Shown here in pieces: positions 41,212 to 50,240 of a DNA stretch of 64,000 nt. This stretch comes from Chryseotalea sp. WA131a (GTDB taxonomy: Bacteria; Bacteroidota; Bacteroidia; Cytophagales; Cyclobacteriaceae), in assembly GCA_025370075.1 (NCBI GenBank), contig CP073016.1:4278001-4342000 (forward strand), given 5' to 3'. Position numbers and translations under genes: made by a program. Positions within the stretch are counted from its first letter, which is position 1, and each line of letters opens with the position of its first letter. The notes under the pieces are model-generated. The model was given only the letters and a program-made list of their open reading frames with translations. It was not told the origin of the DNA and did not search any database.

Positions 41212-42564
41212 TTATTCTTTTCCGCGGGTGCGAAGCGTTACCGTTTCGCCTACCCAGCAACTGATGGTTTTTTTCTCGCCTTCTTTCCAGTTCAATTCAA
41301 ACAACTCGGTAACGGAAGGGAACTGAGCACGAGCGGATGCCATTTTTTGTTGATTGCCAGCACGTGCATACATATCGTAAGCAGCTATGTAAATCAAACG
41401 GTCTTCTGCTTTGCTCACGCGCTTGCAGCACTCATCGCACGCATTCATGTACAAGTCACCAATTTTTTCAAAAGAGTCTTTGTTGGCAGGGTTAGCTGCT
41501 CCGGCCTGTCTAAACAACTCGCGCGCTCCTCTTGAATTATTCTTTTTGGCTTCTACAGCACCTAATAAAATCAAGATATCTGCTTTATCGTCTGGTAATG
41601 TACACAAGGTTTGCGCTTCTTTGAAGAAACCTTCTGCTTTTGCTAAATCGGTAGCGATAAAACGTTTACCCAAGTTCTTTGCCAAACCGCAATCTTTTTC
41701 TGTTTCGTGTATTACTAAGGCAGCGTCTAACCAAAGTGGGTCATCGGCACAATTACCTTCCAGCATAAACTTGAAAATTTTCTTTGCTAAGGCTAAATCT
41801 TTTGGATTGGCTCTGAATTTTGGCTCTAAGTTTTTCTTTACAAAATTACAATCCACTTTCACCATTTTGATCAGCTTATCATCGATGTTGGCTTTGATTT
41901 TTTTGTATTTGTCAACATCCGCTGTTTTGCCTTCTTGCTGCACTTTTGCAATTTTGGCATCAATGACAGCCATCAATTTATCGTAGCGAGTTAAGATTTG
42001 CTCGTCAGTTAATGAACCTTTGAAAGCGATGAAGTTGACATAGATAACAGAAATGTAAGCTTCCAATAAATTATCGTTCACATTGTTGCCACTGATTTCA
42101 TACACGCGGTCGAACATCGCTAACAATTCTTGCGCTTTTTCTTTGTTGTTGATGTTGTGTTTTACATTGGCACCGGCCTTACGGTTCAAAACGTTCACTT
42201 CATCTCCACAATTTTGCAGACGCAAATCGTAAATGATCATCAGCGAATCGATGAATATCTTCTTTTTTGCAGGATCTTTTTCGGCTGTGGCCAAGCCATC
42301 ATAGATGGTAGCAGCATCCACATAAAGTTTGGTATTCCACTTCGGTGCATTGATCAACATCCACCGAACAGCGCCTGTTACGTTATTATTGAATGATGCT
42401 GGGCCTTGTTTTACTGCATCACTGAATACAGCTACTTTTTCTTCAGCAGTTTTTTTATCCTCAGGCCATGTTTGTTGTTTACATTGTGCAAAAGCCGCAG
42501 AAATGGTGAGCGCTAGAGCAAAGCCTAGCAGAGTTACTTGTTTCAAATTCATGTTCATTTTCAT
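41212..42564 (-). CDS. Exported TPR-like protein of the coaX-lptC cluster
   Basis: 450 residues from the ATG at 42564, with a signal peptide (LKQVTLLGFALALTISAAFAQ). The mature protein is helical with repeated A/G-rich helix pairs, including ILLGAVEAKKNNSRGARELFRQAGAANPANKDSFEKIGDLYMNACDEC, a TPR-like pattern. The C-terminal ~30 residues are beta-like with a cysteine. In Bacteroidota this gene commonly stands between an outer membrane protein and lptC; its function is unknown, perhaps envelope assembly. Confidence 0.75.
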   Translation of the reverse strand: MKMNMNLKQVTLLGFALALTISAAFAQCKQQTWPEDKKTAEEKVAVFSDAVKQGPASFNNNVTGAVRWMLINAPKWNTKLYVDAATIYDGLATAEKDPAKKKIFIDSLMIIYDLRLQNCGDEVNVLNRKAGANVKHNINNKEKAQELLAMFDRVYEISGNNVNDNLLEAYISVIYVNFIAFKGSLTDEQILTRYDKLMAVIDAKIAKVQQEGKTADVDKYKKIKANIDDKLIKMVKVDCNFVKKNLEPKFRANPKDLALAKKIFKFMLEGNCADDPLWLDAALVIHETEKDCGLAKNLGKRFIATDLAKAEGFFKEAQTLCTLPDDKADILILLGAVEAKKNNSRGARELFRQAGAANPANKDSFEKIGDLYMNACDECCKRVSKAEDRLIYIAAYDMYARAGNQQKMASARAQFPSVTELFELNWKEGEKKTISCWVGETVTLRTRGKE

Positions 42565-42571
42565 AGATAGG

Positions 42572-43840
42572 TTAATCAAACTTCCTTTTTATAAACCAAC
42601 GATCATTAAAAGTCATGCCAAAGTATAACTTATAATAATCTTCTTCAATGGTATTGGTCGAAATGCTTCCCCGCTTGCCAAATTTCAGGCCGAAATCAAG
42701 CGTAGAAAGCCCCAATGGCATTGAAACACCAAAAGTAATACCTAAATCCTTTACTTGGTTACCGTTTACCAAATAAGGATACACTTCGTAACTACCACCC
42801 GTTCGGTAGGTCATGCGCTTCAAATAATTGCCTATGCCAGTAGGGTCGGGGGTGATTTCGAAACCTAAACCTGCGCGGTAGCCTGTAGTAGATTGGGTGG
42901 CTCTGGAAAAACCAGAAAATTGTGTATAATCCAACACCATTAAATCGGCCGCGGCCATCCAGCGGGTTGGCCTACCAAACGATATACCCATTCCATACGA
43001 TTGGGGAAGTACGGCAGCCCCTGAAAAGTTTGCAACGGTAGTGGAATCAATGATCGATTTATTTACTCTAGATTTTCTATCTAGCCGCTGGGTTGTTTGT
43101 GTAGTTAGATCAGAGCGAAAGTCATACACAAAACCAATAGACAATTTATAATCTTTTTTGAACAGGGAATCTTTTAGAAGGGTAACACCACCACCAAAGG
43201 TTAAATCCTTTACATATGATCGTTCATACAAACTGGTAAAAAAAGGTACCACGCTATTGATGGACAACACTTCGTTGCTCTCCTTTATAATCGATCCAAA
43301 CAAATAATTGATTCTAGATCCGATGGCTACGTATTTATTTATCCTCACACCATTTGACCAATAGAATTGATTCACACCACCTGACCCGATTTCTTCTTGC
43401 AAAACCGTGCTGTTGCTGCCGATCACATCCGTGGGTGCAATCAACCTATAATTGACAGACGAGTAAGGCATCAAACCAACCGAAGTAGTCCATTTGCCCG
43501 GTTTTACGGGGAAGGCCCCCACTAAGTAATTCAAATTGCCACTGCCATTTTTTAAAGAAGTGAAACCATCGTTCACCGTTCGGTTTTCCAGTTGCATACC
43601 TGCTTGGAATGAAACCACATAGTTATTTACCAATAGCGCAGGGTTTAGATTATTGATGTACCACGAACTGCCATTGCTGATGCCTACTCCGCCCATTCCC
43701 TGGTTTTGAGATAAGCCCCGGTTGTAAATATCACCAAAGCCAAAAGCGGAGAAGTTGCTTTTGGCCACCTGACCAAAAAGGACAGAAGCGCCTAAAGCGA
43801 CCAGCAAAAATGTGAGGGAAACCCTTTTTTTAATCTGCAT
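42572..43840 (-). CDS. FadL-like outer membrane protein
   Basis: A 422-residue exported barrel. Signal peptide LTFLLVALGASVLFGQ, then SAFGFGDIYNRGLSQNQGMGGVGISNGSSWYINNLNPALL, which is the FadL/PorV-like N-terminal pattern (plug with GGVG...NPA). Many alternating strands follow to a C-terminal LYFGMTFNDRWFIKRKFD. It overlaps coaX by 11 bp and the TPR gene follows after 7 bp, so the three are co-transcribed. Substrate unknown. Confidence 0.8.
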   Translation of the reverse strand: MQIKKRVSLTFLLVALGASVLFGQVAKSNFSAFGFGDIYNRGLSQNQGMGGVGISNGSSWYINNLNPALLVNNYVVSFQAGMQLENRTVNDGFTSLKNGSGNLNYLVGAFPVKPGKWTTSVGLMPYSSVNYRLIAPTDVIGSNSTVLQEEIGSGGVNQFYWSNGVRINKYVAIGSRINYLFGSIIKESNEVLSINSVVPFFTSLYERSYVKDLTFGGGVTLLKDSLFKKDYKLSIGFVYDFRSDLTTQTTQRLDRKSRVNKSIIDSTTVANFSGAAVLPQSYGMGISFGRPTRWMAAADLMVLDYTQFSGFSRATQSTTGYRAGLGFEITPDPTGIGNYLKRMTYRTGGSYEVYPYLVNGNQVKDLGITFGVSMPLGLSTLDFGLKFGKRGSISTNTIEEDYYKLYFGMTFNDRWFIKRKFD

Positions 43841-44546
43841 TGTGTAGCAAAATCCTGTTCAATCCGCCTAAAACCAAATCGGGGGCTGCAAATATGGTGT
43901 GTTTCAGCCTGTTTTCAAAAAGAGAAGCGTTGCCACCGCACACCAATACCTGTATTTCCGGATATTTTATTTTGTATCTGTCGATAACGCCCTCTATTTC
44001 TGCCAATACCCCATACCATGCACCACTTTGCATGCCATGTTCGGTGCTGTCGCCTACCAAATCAACTTCCGTATTTGTATTGACTAACGGCAAGCGGGCA
44101 GTAAACGTATGCATCGCTTTTAATCTCATGTCCAATCCAGGTGAGATAGACCCGCCATAATAGTTTGCTTCCTTGTCCAACCACTCATAGGTGATGCACG
44201 TGCCCGCATCAATCACCAAGCAATCGCGCTGCGGAAATAAATCGAGCGCCCCACACACCGCTGCAATGCGATCGACACCCAAAGTATGGGGAGTAGCGTA
44301 TTTTATTTTGATGGGCAATGGCAAGATGTGTGAGAGCGTGAGGCACAATCCTTTTGCATTGGCACTTTCTGCAATTGCGGTGGCCGAAATTCCAACCGAG
44401 CTAATGAGCACATTATCGAATGTATTTTCTGAAAGAAATTTTTTCAATTCTTCTAGGGAACTGAACGTACATTTTTCTTGCAGATCTTTTCCTAAAAAGA
44501 CTCCCGCCTTTGCCCGTGTGTTTCCTGCGTCAATAACTGCGTTCAT
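43830..44546 (-). CDS. coaX: Type III pantothenate kinase
   Basis: A 238-residue CoaX that phosphorylates pantothenate in coenzyme A synthesis. ASKHA motifs: MNAVIDAGNTRAKAGVF (phosphate 1), HTLGVDRIAAVCGAL, VIDAGTCITYEWLD (phosphate 2), YGGSISPGLDMRLKAMHTFTARLPLV, and VLVCGGNASLFENRL near the end. The length is normal. It starts the envelope cluster ending with the PpiD-like gene. Confidence 0.95.
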   Translation of the reverse strand: MNAVIDAGNTRAKAGVFLGKDLQEKCTFSSLEELKKFLSENTFDNVLISSVGISATAIAESANAKGLCLTLSHILPLPIKIKYATPHTLGVDRIAAVCGALDLFPQRDCLVIDAGTCITYEWLDKEANYYGGSISPGLDMRLKAMHTFTARLPLVNTNTEVDLVGDSTEHGMQSGAWYGVLAEIEGVIDRYKIKYPEIQVLVCGGNASLFENRLKHTIFAAPDLVLGGLNRILLHNAD

Positions 44547-44571
44547 TTATTATTTCTAAGTGTAATTCCAC

Positions 44572-44635
44572 GCAAAGTCGCCAAGACCGCAAAGAAATGC
44601 TAGTTTTTCAAACTTGGCGTTCTTAGCGACTTTGC
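44572..44635. repeat. Inverted repeat of GCAAAGTCGC units between coaX and the dehydrogenase
   Basis: A 23-bp left arm beginning GCAAAGTCGCCAAG (44572-44594) pairs with a right arm ending GCGACTTTGC (44613-44635) at 20 of 23 positions, around an 18-base loop. It lies between two divergent genes and is of a repeat type (gcaaag-rich) seen widely in Bacteroidota. Confidence 0.75.
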
Positions 44636-44692
44636 TTACAATGTGCCAATCTCCAAGCTTATTCGTAATCTTGCACCGCTAATTTCAATACG

Positions 44693-45955
44693 ATGCAAAA
44701 CTTGTTACAAAAGTTTGAAAACAAACGCCCCGAAGTTGTTTTTGAGTGGAAAGACAGTGAAACCGAAGCAGAAGGATGGGTGGTGATTAACTCGCTTCGT
44801 GGTGGCGCAGCCGGAGGAGGCACACGGATGCGCGTGGGTTTGGATAAGCGCGAGGTGGAATCGCTAGCCAAAACCATGGAGGTAAAATTTACCGTGAGCG
44901 GCCCGCCCATCGGTGGGGCAAAATCGGGCATTAATTTTGATCCCAACGATCCGCGCAAAGCAGGTGTTTTGCATCGATGGTATTCGGCAGTAATGCCATT
45001 GCTCAAATATTATTATGGCACTGGTGGAGATTTAAACGTAGATGAAATTCATGAAGTGATTCCGCACACCGAAGATGTTGGCATTTGGCATCCACAAGAG
45101 GGCGTATTCACGGGTCATTACAAGCCAACCGAGCCACAAAAAGTCAACCGCATTGGTCAATTGAGGCAAGGCGTGGTGAAGGTGATTGAAGATTCAACAT
45201 TTACGCCTGATCTGAACAAAAAATATACAGTAGCCGATATGTGCACCGGTTACGGAGTGGCCGAGGCGGTGAAACATTATTATGAACTTTGGGGAGGGCA
45301 ATTAAAAGGCAAGCCCTCCTCCGCCAAGGCTATGGAGGGCAGGCGTGTGGTAGTGCAAGGTTGGGGTAATGTGGGCGCTGCCGCGGGATTCTATTTATCG
45401 CAGGCCGGGGCAAAGATTGTAGGAATACTTACACGCGAAGGTGGACTTATTAACCAAGCAGGATTTAGTCACGAAGAGATTTGCAAACTAGTGGTGGATA
45501 GAGATGGAAATCGGTTGGTCACTCCGGATTTGCTTTCGTTCGATACGGTGAATAACAAAATTTGGGATTTGGAATTTGAAGTGTTCATTCCCGCTGCGGC
45601 ATCGCGGTTAGTGAACAAAGAGCAAGTGGATAAAATGATGGCCTCCAAGGTGGAGGTATTCTCATGCGGTGCCAATGTGCCCTTTGCAGACCCTCAGATT
45701 TTCTTTGGCCCCACGGGTTTGTATGCCGATGAAAAGATTTCAGTCATCCCCGATTTTATTGCCAACTGTGGAATGGCGCGGGTGTTTGCTTATTTTATGG
45801 AAAGCGAAGTAGCCATGGATGACGCCAGTATTTTTGGTGACATCTCTAAAACTATAAAAACAGCCTTGGAAAAAACCAAAAAGGCGAATCCTGGAAAAAT
45901 AAAAATTGCCCAAGCTTCTTTTGAGATTGCGTTGAGGCAATTGGTGAAATCTTAG
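44693..45955 (+). CDS. Glu/Leu/Phe/Val dehydrogenase
   Basis: A 420-residue amino-acid dehydrogenase, probably glutamate- or leucine-type. The catalytic motif PPIGGAKSGINFDP (near residue 65) contains the catalytic Lys, HEVIPHTEDVGIW follows, and the NAD(P)-binding RRVVVQGWGNVGAAAGFYL begins near residue 219. It is related to branched-chain/Glu dehydrogenases of Bacteroidota. A 9-residue insertion PSSAKAMEG stands just before the nucleotide-binding strand and is encoded by a palindromic sequence (45313-45340). The upstream GCAAAGTCGC inverted repeat separates it from coaX. Confidence 0.9.
   Translation: MQNLLQKFENKRPEVVFEWKDSETEAEGWVVINSLRGGAAGGGTRMRVGLDKREVESLAKTMEVKFTVSGPPIGGAKSGINFDPNDPRKAGVLHRWYSAVMPLLKYYYGTGGDLNVDEIHEVIPHTEDVGIWHPQEGVFTGHYKPTEPQKVNRIGQLRQGVVKVIEDSTFTPDLNKKYTVADMCTGYGVAEAVKHYYELWGGQLKGKPSSAKAMEGRRVVVQGWGNVGAAAGFYLSQAGAKIVGILTREGGLINQAGFSHEEICKLVVDRDGNRLVTPDLLSFDTVNNKIWDLEFEVFIPAAASRLVNKEQVDKMMASKVEVFSCGANVPFADPQIFFGPTGLYADEKISVIPDFIANCGMARVFAYFMESEVAMDDASIFGDISKTIKTALEKTKKANPGKIKIAQASFEIALRQLVKS
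45313..45340. repeat. Palindromic in-frame insertion in the dehydrogenase gene
   Basis: GCCCTCC and GGAGGGC pair around a 14-base loop; the element adds PSSAKAMEG in frame. It resembles coding palindromic repeats (Rickettsia RPE-like). It is short and lies between two domains, where insertions are tolerated. Confidence 0.65.
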
Positions 45956-45956
45956 G

Positions 45957-46112
45957 ATTAGGCATTGAGGATTTGGGTATTGGGAATTAGGTGTTGGGGC
46001 TTGGGGATTAGTGGTTGGGTAATGGTAAGAGGTAATTGGTAAGTGGTGGTTGGCTTTAGGTATTCTAACTTCTGACTTCTATTTCAAACTTCTATCTTTA
46101 CAAAAAAAGAAA
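45957..46112. repeat. Low-complexity dispersed repeat (GGGGATTAG / GGTAAGTGG type)
   Basis: Gene-free stretch with imperfect units TTGGGGATTAG, GGTAATTGGTAAG and TTCTGACTTCTA. Same repeat type as 40488-40550, 57888-58020 and others. The lipoprotein ATG follows at 46113. Confidence 0.6.
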
Positions 46113-46829
46113 ATGAAGAAATTTGTCTTATTGGCAACCCTCTTTCTGGGTGCTTGCACGTCCGCGCAAATCAATCAAGCCATTGGCGATGCCAATAAAA
46201 TATTGAATACGGAGAAACCCCTTACTTCAGCAGAAGTAGGAGATGGGCTTAAAGAAGCGTTGATCAATGGAATTAGCAAAGGAGCCGACATCACTTCTCA
46301 ACTAGATGGCTATTTCAAAAATCCCGAAATCAAAATCCCATTTCCTCCTGATGTGAAAAAAGTAGAAGATAAACTGAGGCAAATTGGATTGGGTGTGGAG
46401 GTGGATAAGTTTGTGATGACCTTGAATCGCGGAGCGGAAGATGCAGCCAAAGAATCCAAACCGATTTTTATTTCTGCCATCAAACAAATGACCATTGAAG
46501 ATGCATGGGGAATATTGAAAGGTGAGCCCGATGCGGCCACCAATTTTTTGAAGCGAACCACTACTGCGCAATTGAAAGAAAAGTTTAAGCCAGTAGTTCA
46601 GAACTCGTTGAATAAAGTAAATGCCACAAAATATTATGGTGATATTGTTAATAACTACAATAAGATTCCGTTTGTTGATAAAGTAAATCCAGATTTGAAT
46701 GACTATGCAACAGACATGGCCATTCAAGGCTTGTTTACCATGATTGCCAAGGAAGAATTGAACATCCGCAAAGACCCAGTGGCACGCACAACTGAGTTGC
46801 TAAAAAGGGTTTTTGGTTCACAGAAATGA
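46113..46829 (+). CDS. DUF4197 lipoprotein
   Basis: 238 residues from the ATG at 46113: MKKFVLLATLFLGACTSAQ is a lipoprotein signal. The mature protein matches the DUF4197 family: AEVGDGLKEALINGISKGAD near residue 40, then PFPPDVKKVEDKLRQIGLGVEVDKFVMTLNRGAEDAAKE, and near the end a helix with MAIQGLFTMIAKEELNIRKDPVARTTELLKRVFG. Helical, secreted to the periplasm; function unknown. The longer ATG start at 46050 lacks a signal and is rejected. Confidence 0.9.
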   Translation: MKKFVLLATLFLGACTSAQINQAIGDANKILNTEKPLTSAEVGDGLKEALINGISKGADITSQLDGYFKNPEIKIPFPPDVKKVEDKLRQIGLGVEVDKFVMTLNRGAEDAAKESKPIFISAIKQMTIEDAWGILKGEPDAATNFLKRTTTAQLKEKFKPVVQNSLNKVNATKYYGDIVNNYNKIPFVDKVNPDLNDYATDMAIQGLFTMIAKEELNIRKDPVARTTELLKRVFGSQK

Positions 46830-46842
46830 TTAAATTTGGGGT

Positions 46843-47076
46843 ATGGTAAAAACTGATACTATCCGAAAAAAAATAATCAAGAGAGTGGAAAAAGCCTCGA
46901 GTTCGGAGCTTGACAGAATTAGCGATTACTTAGATAATCTTAAAGAAAGAGAAAAGAGGAGGAAAGAATTGCTCGCGTATTCCGGGCAATGGAAAGATTT
47001 GCCCAAAGAATTTTTTGAAGAATTGACTACTAGTCTTCATAAAAAGAGGAACAGCAGACGCAATATTCTTTCATGA
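46843..47076 (+). CDS. Putative VapB-type antitoxin
   Basis: A 77-residue basic/acidic helical protein (IRKKIIKRVEKASSSELDRISDYLDNLKEREKRRKELLAYSGQWKDLPKEFFEELTT). It stands directly upstream of a PIN toxin and overlaps it by 4 bp (ATGA), which is the usual layout of a type II pair. The W-K-D-L segment resembles toxin-binding tails of VapB-like proteins. Antitoxin role inferred from context. Confidence 0.65.
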   Translation: MVKTDTIRKKIIKRVEKASSSELDRISDYLDNLKEREKRRKELLAYSGQWKDLPKEFFEELTTSLHKKRNSRRNILS

Positions 47077-47483
47077 AAGAGGCTCTCATTGATACGGACA
47101 TCTTATCTTATTACTTTAGAGGCTATGCAACTGTAACCAATCGCTTAGCTACTTATCTTGATTACTTTGACAGACTTAATATTTCCATTATTACTTATTT
47201 TGAAATATTAAGTGGGCTGCTCATTAACGACTCTCGTAATCAGCTAAGAAAATTTGAAGAATTTTGTAGAACCAATACAATAGTCAACACAACGATAAGT
47301 TCTGTTGCCATTTCTTCTCAAATCGTTGCTCACCTTCAAAAGAAAGGCATGCTGATTGACAATCAAGATATATTGATTGCAGGAATTGCACTTGAGAATA
47401 ATTTGGTATTGGTAACAAATAATGAGAAGCACTTTGCCAGAATCCCAAATTTGATAATTGAAAATTGGAAAAAATATGAATAA
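47073..47483 (+). CDS. PIN domain ribonuclease (VapC-like toxin)
   Basis: A 136-residue PIN nuclease. Acidic residues at the expected places: LIDTDILSYYF (D7), TYFEILSG (Glu near residue 49), QDILIAGIAL (Asp near 98) and LVTNNEKHFARI (Asn/Asp position near 115). VapC proteins cleave tRNA or rRNA. It overlaps the antitoxin and the paaN start lies within its last codons. Confidence 0.85.
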   Translation: MKEALIDTDILSYYFRGYATVTNRLATYLDYFDRLNISIITYFEILSGLLINDSRNQLRKFEEFCRTNTIVNTTISSVAISSQIVAHLQKKGMLIDNQDILIAGIALENNLVLVTNNEKHFARIPNLIIENWKKYE

Positions 47484-49146
47484 ACTTTTCGAGAAACATC
47501 AACCCATTCTTACTAAAGCTATTGAAGCTTTGCATGCGCGTACTTTCTATGCTGCCTATCCAGAAAATCCATCTCCGGCTACTTATGGTGAAACGGCAGA
47601 TGCGGATGGCCAAGCAAAGTTCAAAGCGTCACTTGGTAAAAAATTTGAAGAACTAAAACAAACCAATGCCGATGGCTGGGCAGGACAAGAAGAATCGCCT
47701 TACCTGCAAGAGCCACTGAAAATTTCTTATCCTACTTTTTCAACTGCTTCCTTGATTTCAAAATCGAAACTGGCTTTCCATCAATGGAGGAAAGTGAGCG
47801 CACAAGATCGTGCAGGAATTTTGATTGAATCGTTGGAACGAGTAAAGGCGCGTTTTTTTGAAATAGCCTATGCCACCATGCACACCACCGGGCAAGGCTA
47901 CATGATGTCATTTCAGGCATCGGGGCCACACGCAGCCGACCGCGCGTTGGAAGCCATTGCCGCTGGCTTCGAAGAGTTACAGCGCTTTCCAGCTAAAGCA
48001 CTTTGGGATAAACCCATGGGTAAGTTTACCATTCAACTGAACAAAGAGTGGAGAGCGGTGCCAAAGGGAATTTCCGTAGTGATTGGTTGCTCCACTTTTC
48101 CTACTTGGAATTCCGTTACTGGAATTTATGGTAGTTTGATGACGGGCAATTCAGTCCTAGTGAAACCTCACCCTGGGGCGATTTTGCCCATCGCCATTTT
48201 TGTGGCTGAAATTCAAAAGGTATTGGAGGAAAATAAGTTGGATGTAAACATCTGTCAGTTGGCAGCCGACACATTCGATAAAATGATTACGAAAGAACTG
48301 GCTGAACATCGGGATGTGAAGTTGATTGACTTTACAGGTAATTCTGTGTTCGGTTCCTATCTCGAAGCATTGCCCGGTAAAACAGTTTTCACTGAAAAGA
48401 CAGGCGTGAATTCAGTGATTATCGATTCGGCTGAAGACGTGGACAAGGTAGCAGCAAATTTAGCGTTCTCGGTTAATCTTTATAGCGGACAAATGTGTAC
48501 CGCTCCGCAAAATTTTTATATCCCCGCCAAGGGAATTGAAACCCCGAATGGCGTTGTTTCATTCGATCAGTTTGCAGAAAAGTTTGTGGCCAACATCAAC
48601 GGATTGATTGATAATCCGAAAGCAGGACCATTCGTGTTGGGCGCGGTGCAAAATAGAAAAACAAACGAGCGCGTGTTGGAAGCGGAGAAACTGCCCGGCA
48701 AGGTTTGGTTGAAGAGCCGCGTGTTTGAAAACCCACTATTTAAAAATGCGCGCGTTGCTACTCCAGTGGTCGTTGAGATGGAGGCATCTAAAAAAGAAAT
48801 TTTTAGCAAAGAACTATTTGGACCAATTGCGCTGCTCATCAAAACAAAAGACACAGACGAATCAATTGCATTGGCACAAGAGATGGCGATGCGGCATGGA
48901 GCCATTTCATGTGGTGCCTACACTACCAATACAATTGTGAAAGAAAAAATTGCCGATGAGATGGCACTGGCCGCTACTCCTGTTTCGTTTAACCTAACAG
49001 GTGGAATTTACATGAATCAAAATGCTGCGTTCTCTGATTTTCATGTTACAGGTGGTAATCCTTCGGGCAATGCATCGTTCACCAATCCAGAGTATGTGAC
49101 CAAGCGGTTTACGTGGGTGGGCCATCGAGAGCCGGTGAAAGCTTAG
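47476..49146 (+). CDS. paaN: Phenylacetic acid degradation protein PaaN (aldehyde dehydrogenase family)
   Basis: 556 residues from the ATG at 47476, which overlaps the VapC stop. The long N-terminal extension (WAGQEESPYLQEPLKISYP, FHQWRKVSAQDRAGILIESLERVKARFFEIAYATMHTTGQGYMMSFQASGPHAADRALEA) is characteristic of PaaN. The aldehyde dehydrogenase core follows, with VTGIYGSLMTGNSVLVKPHPGAILP, the cofactor-site sequence FTGNSVFGSYLEALPG and catalytic Cys in YSGQMCTAPQNFYIP. PaaN oxidises the ring-opened semialdehyde in phenylacetate degradation; no other paa gene is seen here, so the substrate could differ. A strong terminator follows. Confidence 0.9.
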   Translation: MNKLFEKHQPILTKAIEALHARTFYAAYPENPSPATYGETADADGQAKFKASLGKKFEELKQTNADGWAGQEESPYLQEPLKISYPTFSTASLISKSKLAFHQWRKVSAQDRAGILIESLERVKARFFEIAYATMHTTGQGYMMSFQASGPHAADRALEAIAAGFEELQRFPAKALWDKPMGKFTIQLNKEWRAVPKGISVVIGCSTFPTWNSVTGIYGSLMTGNSVLVKPHPGAILPIAIFVAEIQKVLEENKLDVNICQLAADTFDKMITKELAEHRDVKLIDFTGNSVFGSYLEALPGKTVFTEKTGVNSVIIDSAEDVDKVAANLAFSVNLYSGQMCTAPQNFYIPAKGIETPNGVVSFDQFAEKFVANINGLIDNPKAGPFVLGAVQNRKTNERVLEAEKLPGKVWLKSRVFENPLFKNARVATPVVVEMEASKKEIFSKELFGPIALLIKTKDTDESIALAQEMAMRHGAISCGAYTTNTIVKEKIADEMALAATPVSFNLTGGIYMNQNAAFSDFHVTGGNPSGNASFTNPEYVTKRFTWVGHREPVKA

Positions 49147-49162
49147 TTTTGATTCAACATAT

Positions 49163-49197
49163 AGGTTGTTCCTTCAGAAGGAACAACCTTTTTTTTT
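49163..49197 (+). terminator. Rho-independent terminator after paaN
   Basis: AGGTTGTTCCTT and AAGGAACAACCT form a perfect 12-bp stem around a CAG loop, followed by nine T. It is the strongest terminator in the window. Confidence 0.95.
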
Positions 49198-49243
49198 GTT
49201 TTCGGTGTTCATATAAAAATAAAACTTCACCAACTTAAATCGC

Positions 49244-49251
49244 TACCTTTG
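49244..49251 (+). promoter_or_regulatory. -7 promoter motif of the primary sigma factor gene
   Basis: TACCTTTG matches TAnnTTTG exactly and lies about 125 bp upstream of the sigma factor ATG, giving a leader of roughly 115 nt. No clear -33 TTTG. Confidence 0.4.
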
Positions 49252-49376
49252 CGAAAATAATAGATGCCTTAGCCGCTCACTTGCTATTCGCTATTAGCGG
49301 TAATCCCTATCTTATATTTCTTTAAATGTTGGTTAGGGCAAATTTTCTACTTGGTAATTCATTAAAACAAAAATAA

Positions 49377-50240
49377 ATGAGACAACTAAAGATCAGTAAG
49401 CAAATCACCAACCGCGAGAGCCAATCACTTGATAAGTACTTGCAAGAGATTGGAAAGGTAGATTTGATTACTTCTGAAGTGGAAGTAGAATTGGCCAAGC
49501 GCATCCGCGAAGGCGACCAAGTGGCACTTGAAAAACTAACGAAAGCGAACCTTCGCTTTGTGGTCTCGGTGGCGAAACAATACCAGAACAGTGGCCTTAC
49601 GCTGGGCGATTTAATCAATGAAGGTAATCTTGGCTTGATCAAGGCAGCCAAGCGATTTGATGAAACACGCGGCTTTAAATTTATATCGTATGCTGTGTGG
49701 TGGATTCGCCAATCGATTATGCAGGCTTTGGCAGAGCAATCGCGTATTGTACGGTTGCCTTTAAATCGGGTGGGTTCACTCACCAAAATTTCAAAAACAT
49801 TCTCTGACCTCGAACAGAAATTTCAGCGCGAACCATCTACGGAAGAGGTAGCAGAAGTAATTGGTGTCACCAATGAAGAAGTGCTTGCCAATATGAAAGT
49901 ATCTGGCCGCCATGTTTCCATGGATGCGCCTTTTGTAAATGGTGAAGAAAACAGTTTGTTGGATGTTTTGTCGGATGCCAATGCCTCCACACCTGATTCT
50001 GAACTAATGAGCGACTCGCTGACACGAGAAGTACAGCGCGCCTTGGCAACGCTAACGGAACGAGAAGCGCAAGTATTGAGCTTGTATTTTGGATTGAACA
50101 GAATCGAAGCGATGACGTTGGAGGAAATTGGTGAAGAATTTAATTTGACACGTGAGCGTGTTCGGCAGATAAAAGAAAAAGCAACGCGCAGATTGCGTCA
50201 TACCTCTCGCAGCAAAGGGCTTAAATCTTACTTAGGATAG
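49377..50240 (+). CDS. rpoD: RNA polymerase primary sigma factor
   Basis: A 287-residue sigma-70, the short form typical of Bacteroidota (no long region 1.1). Region 1.2 (SLDKYLQEIGKVDLIT), 2 (RIREGDQVALEKLTKANLRFVVSVAKQYQNSGLTLGDLINEGNLGLIKAAKRFDETRGFKFISYAVWWIRQSI), 3 and 4 (LTEREAQVLSLYFGL, LEEIGEEFNLTRERVRQIKEKATRRLRHTSR) are all present. This factor recognises the TTTG/TAnnTTTG promoters noted here. It is followed by cspA. Confidence 0.97.
   Translation: MRQLKISKQITNRESQSLDKYLQEIGKVDLITSEVEVELAKRIREGDQVALEKLTKANLRFVVSVAKQYQNSGLTLGDLINEGNLGLIKAAKRFDETRGFKFISYAVWWIRQSIMQALAEQSRIVRLPLNRVGSLTKISKTFSDLEQKFQREPSTEEVAEVIGVTNEEVLANMKVSGRHVSMDAPFVNGEENSLLDVLSDANASTPDSELMSDSLTREVQRALATLTEREAQVLSLYFGLNRIEAMTLEEIGEEFNLTRERVRQIKEKATRRLRHTSRSKGLKSYLG

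Noticed and set aside
44659..45006. 115-codon reverse ORF opposite the dehydrogenase start
   Set aside because: It lies in another frame of a well-supported gene and has low-complexity proline/serine composition.
46831..46838. TAAATTTG motif as a promoter for the VapBC-like pair
   Set aside because: It is only 5 bp before the ATG and the upstream TTTG spacing is 15 bp, so it is probably chance.
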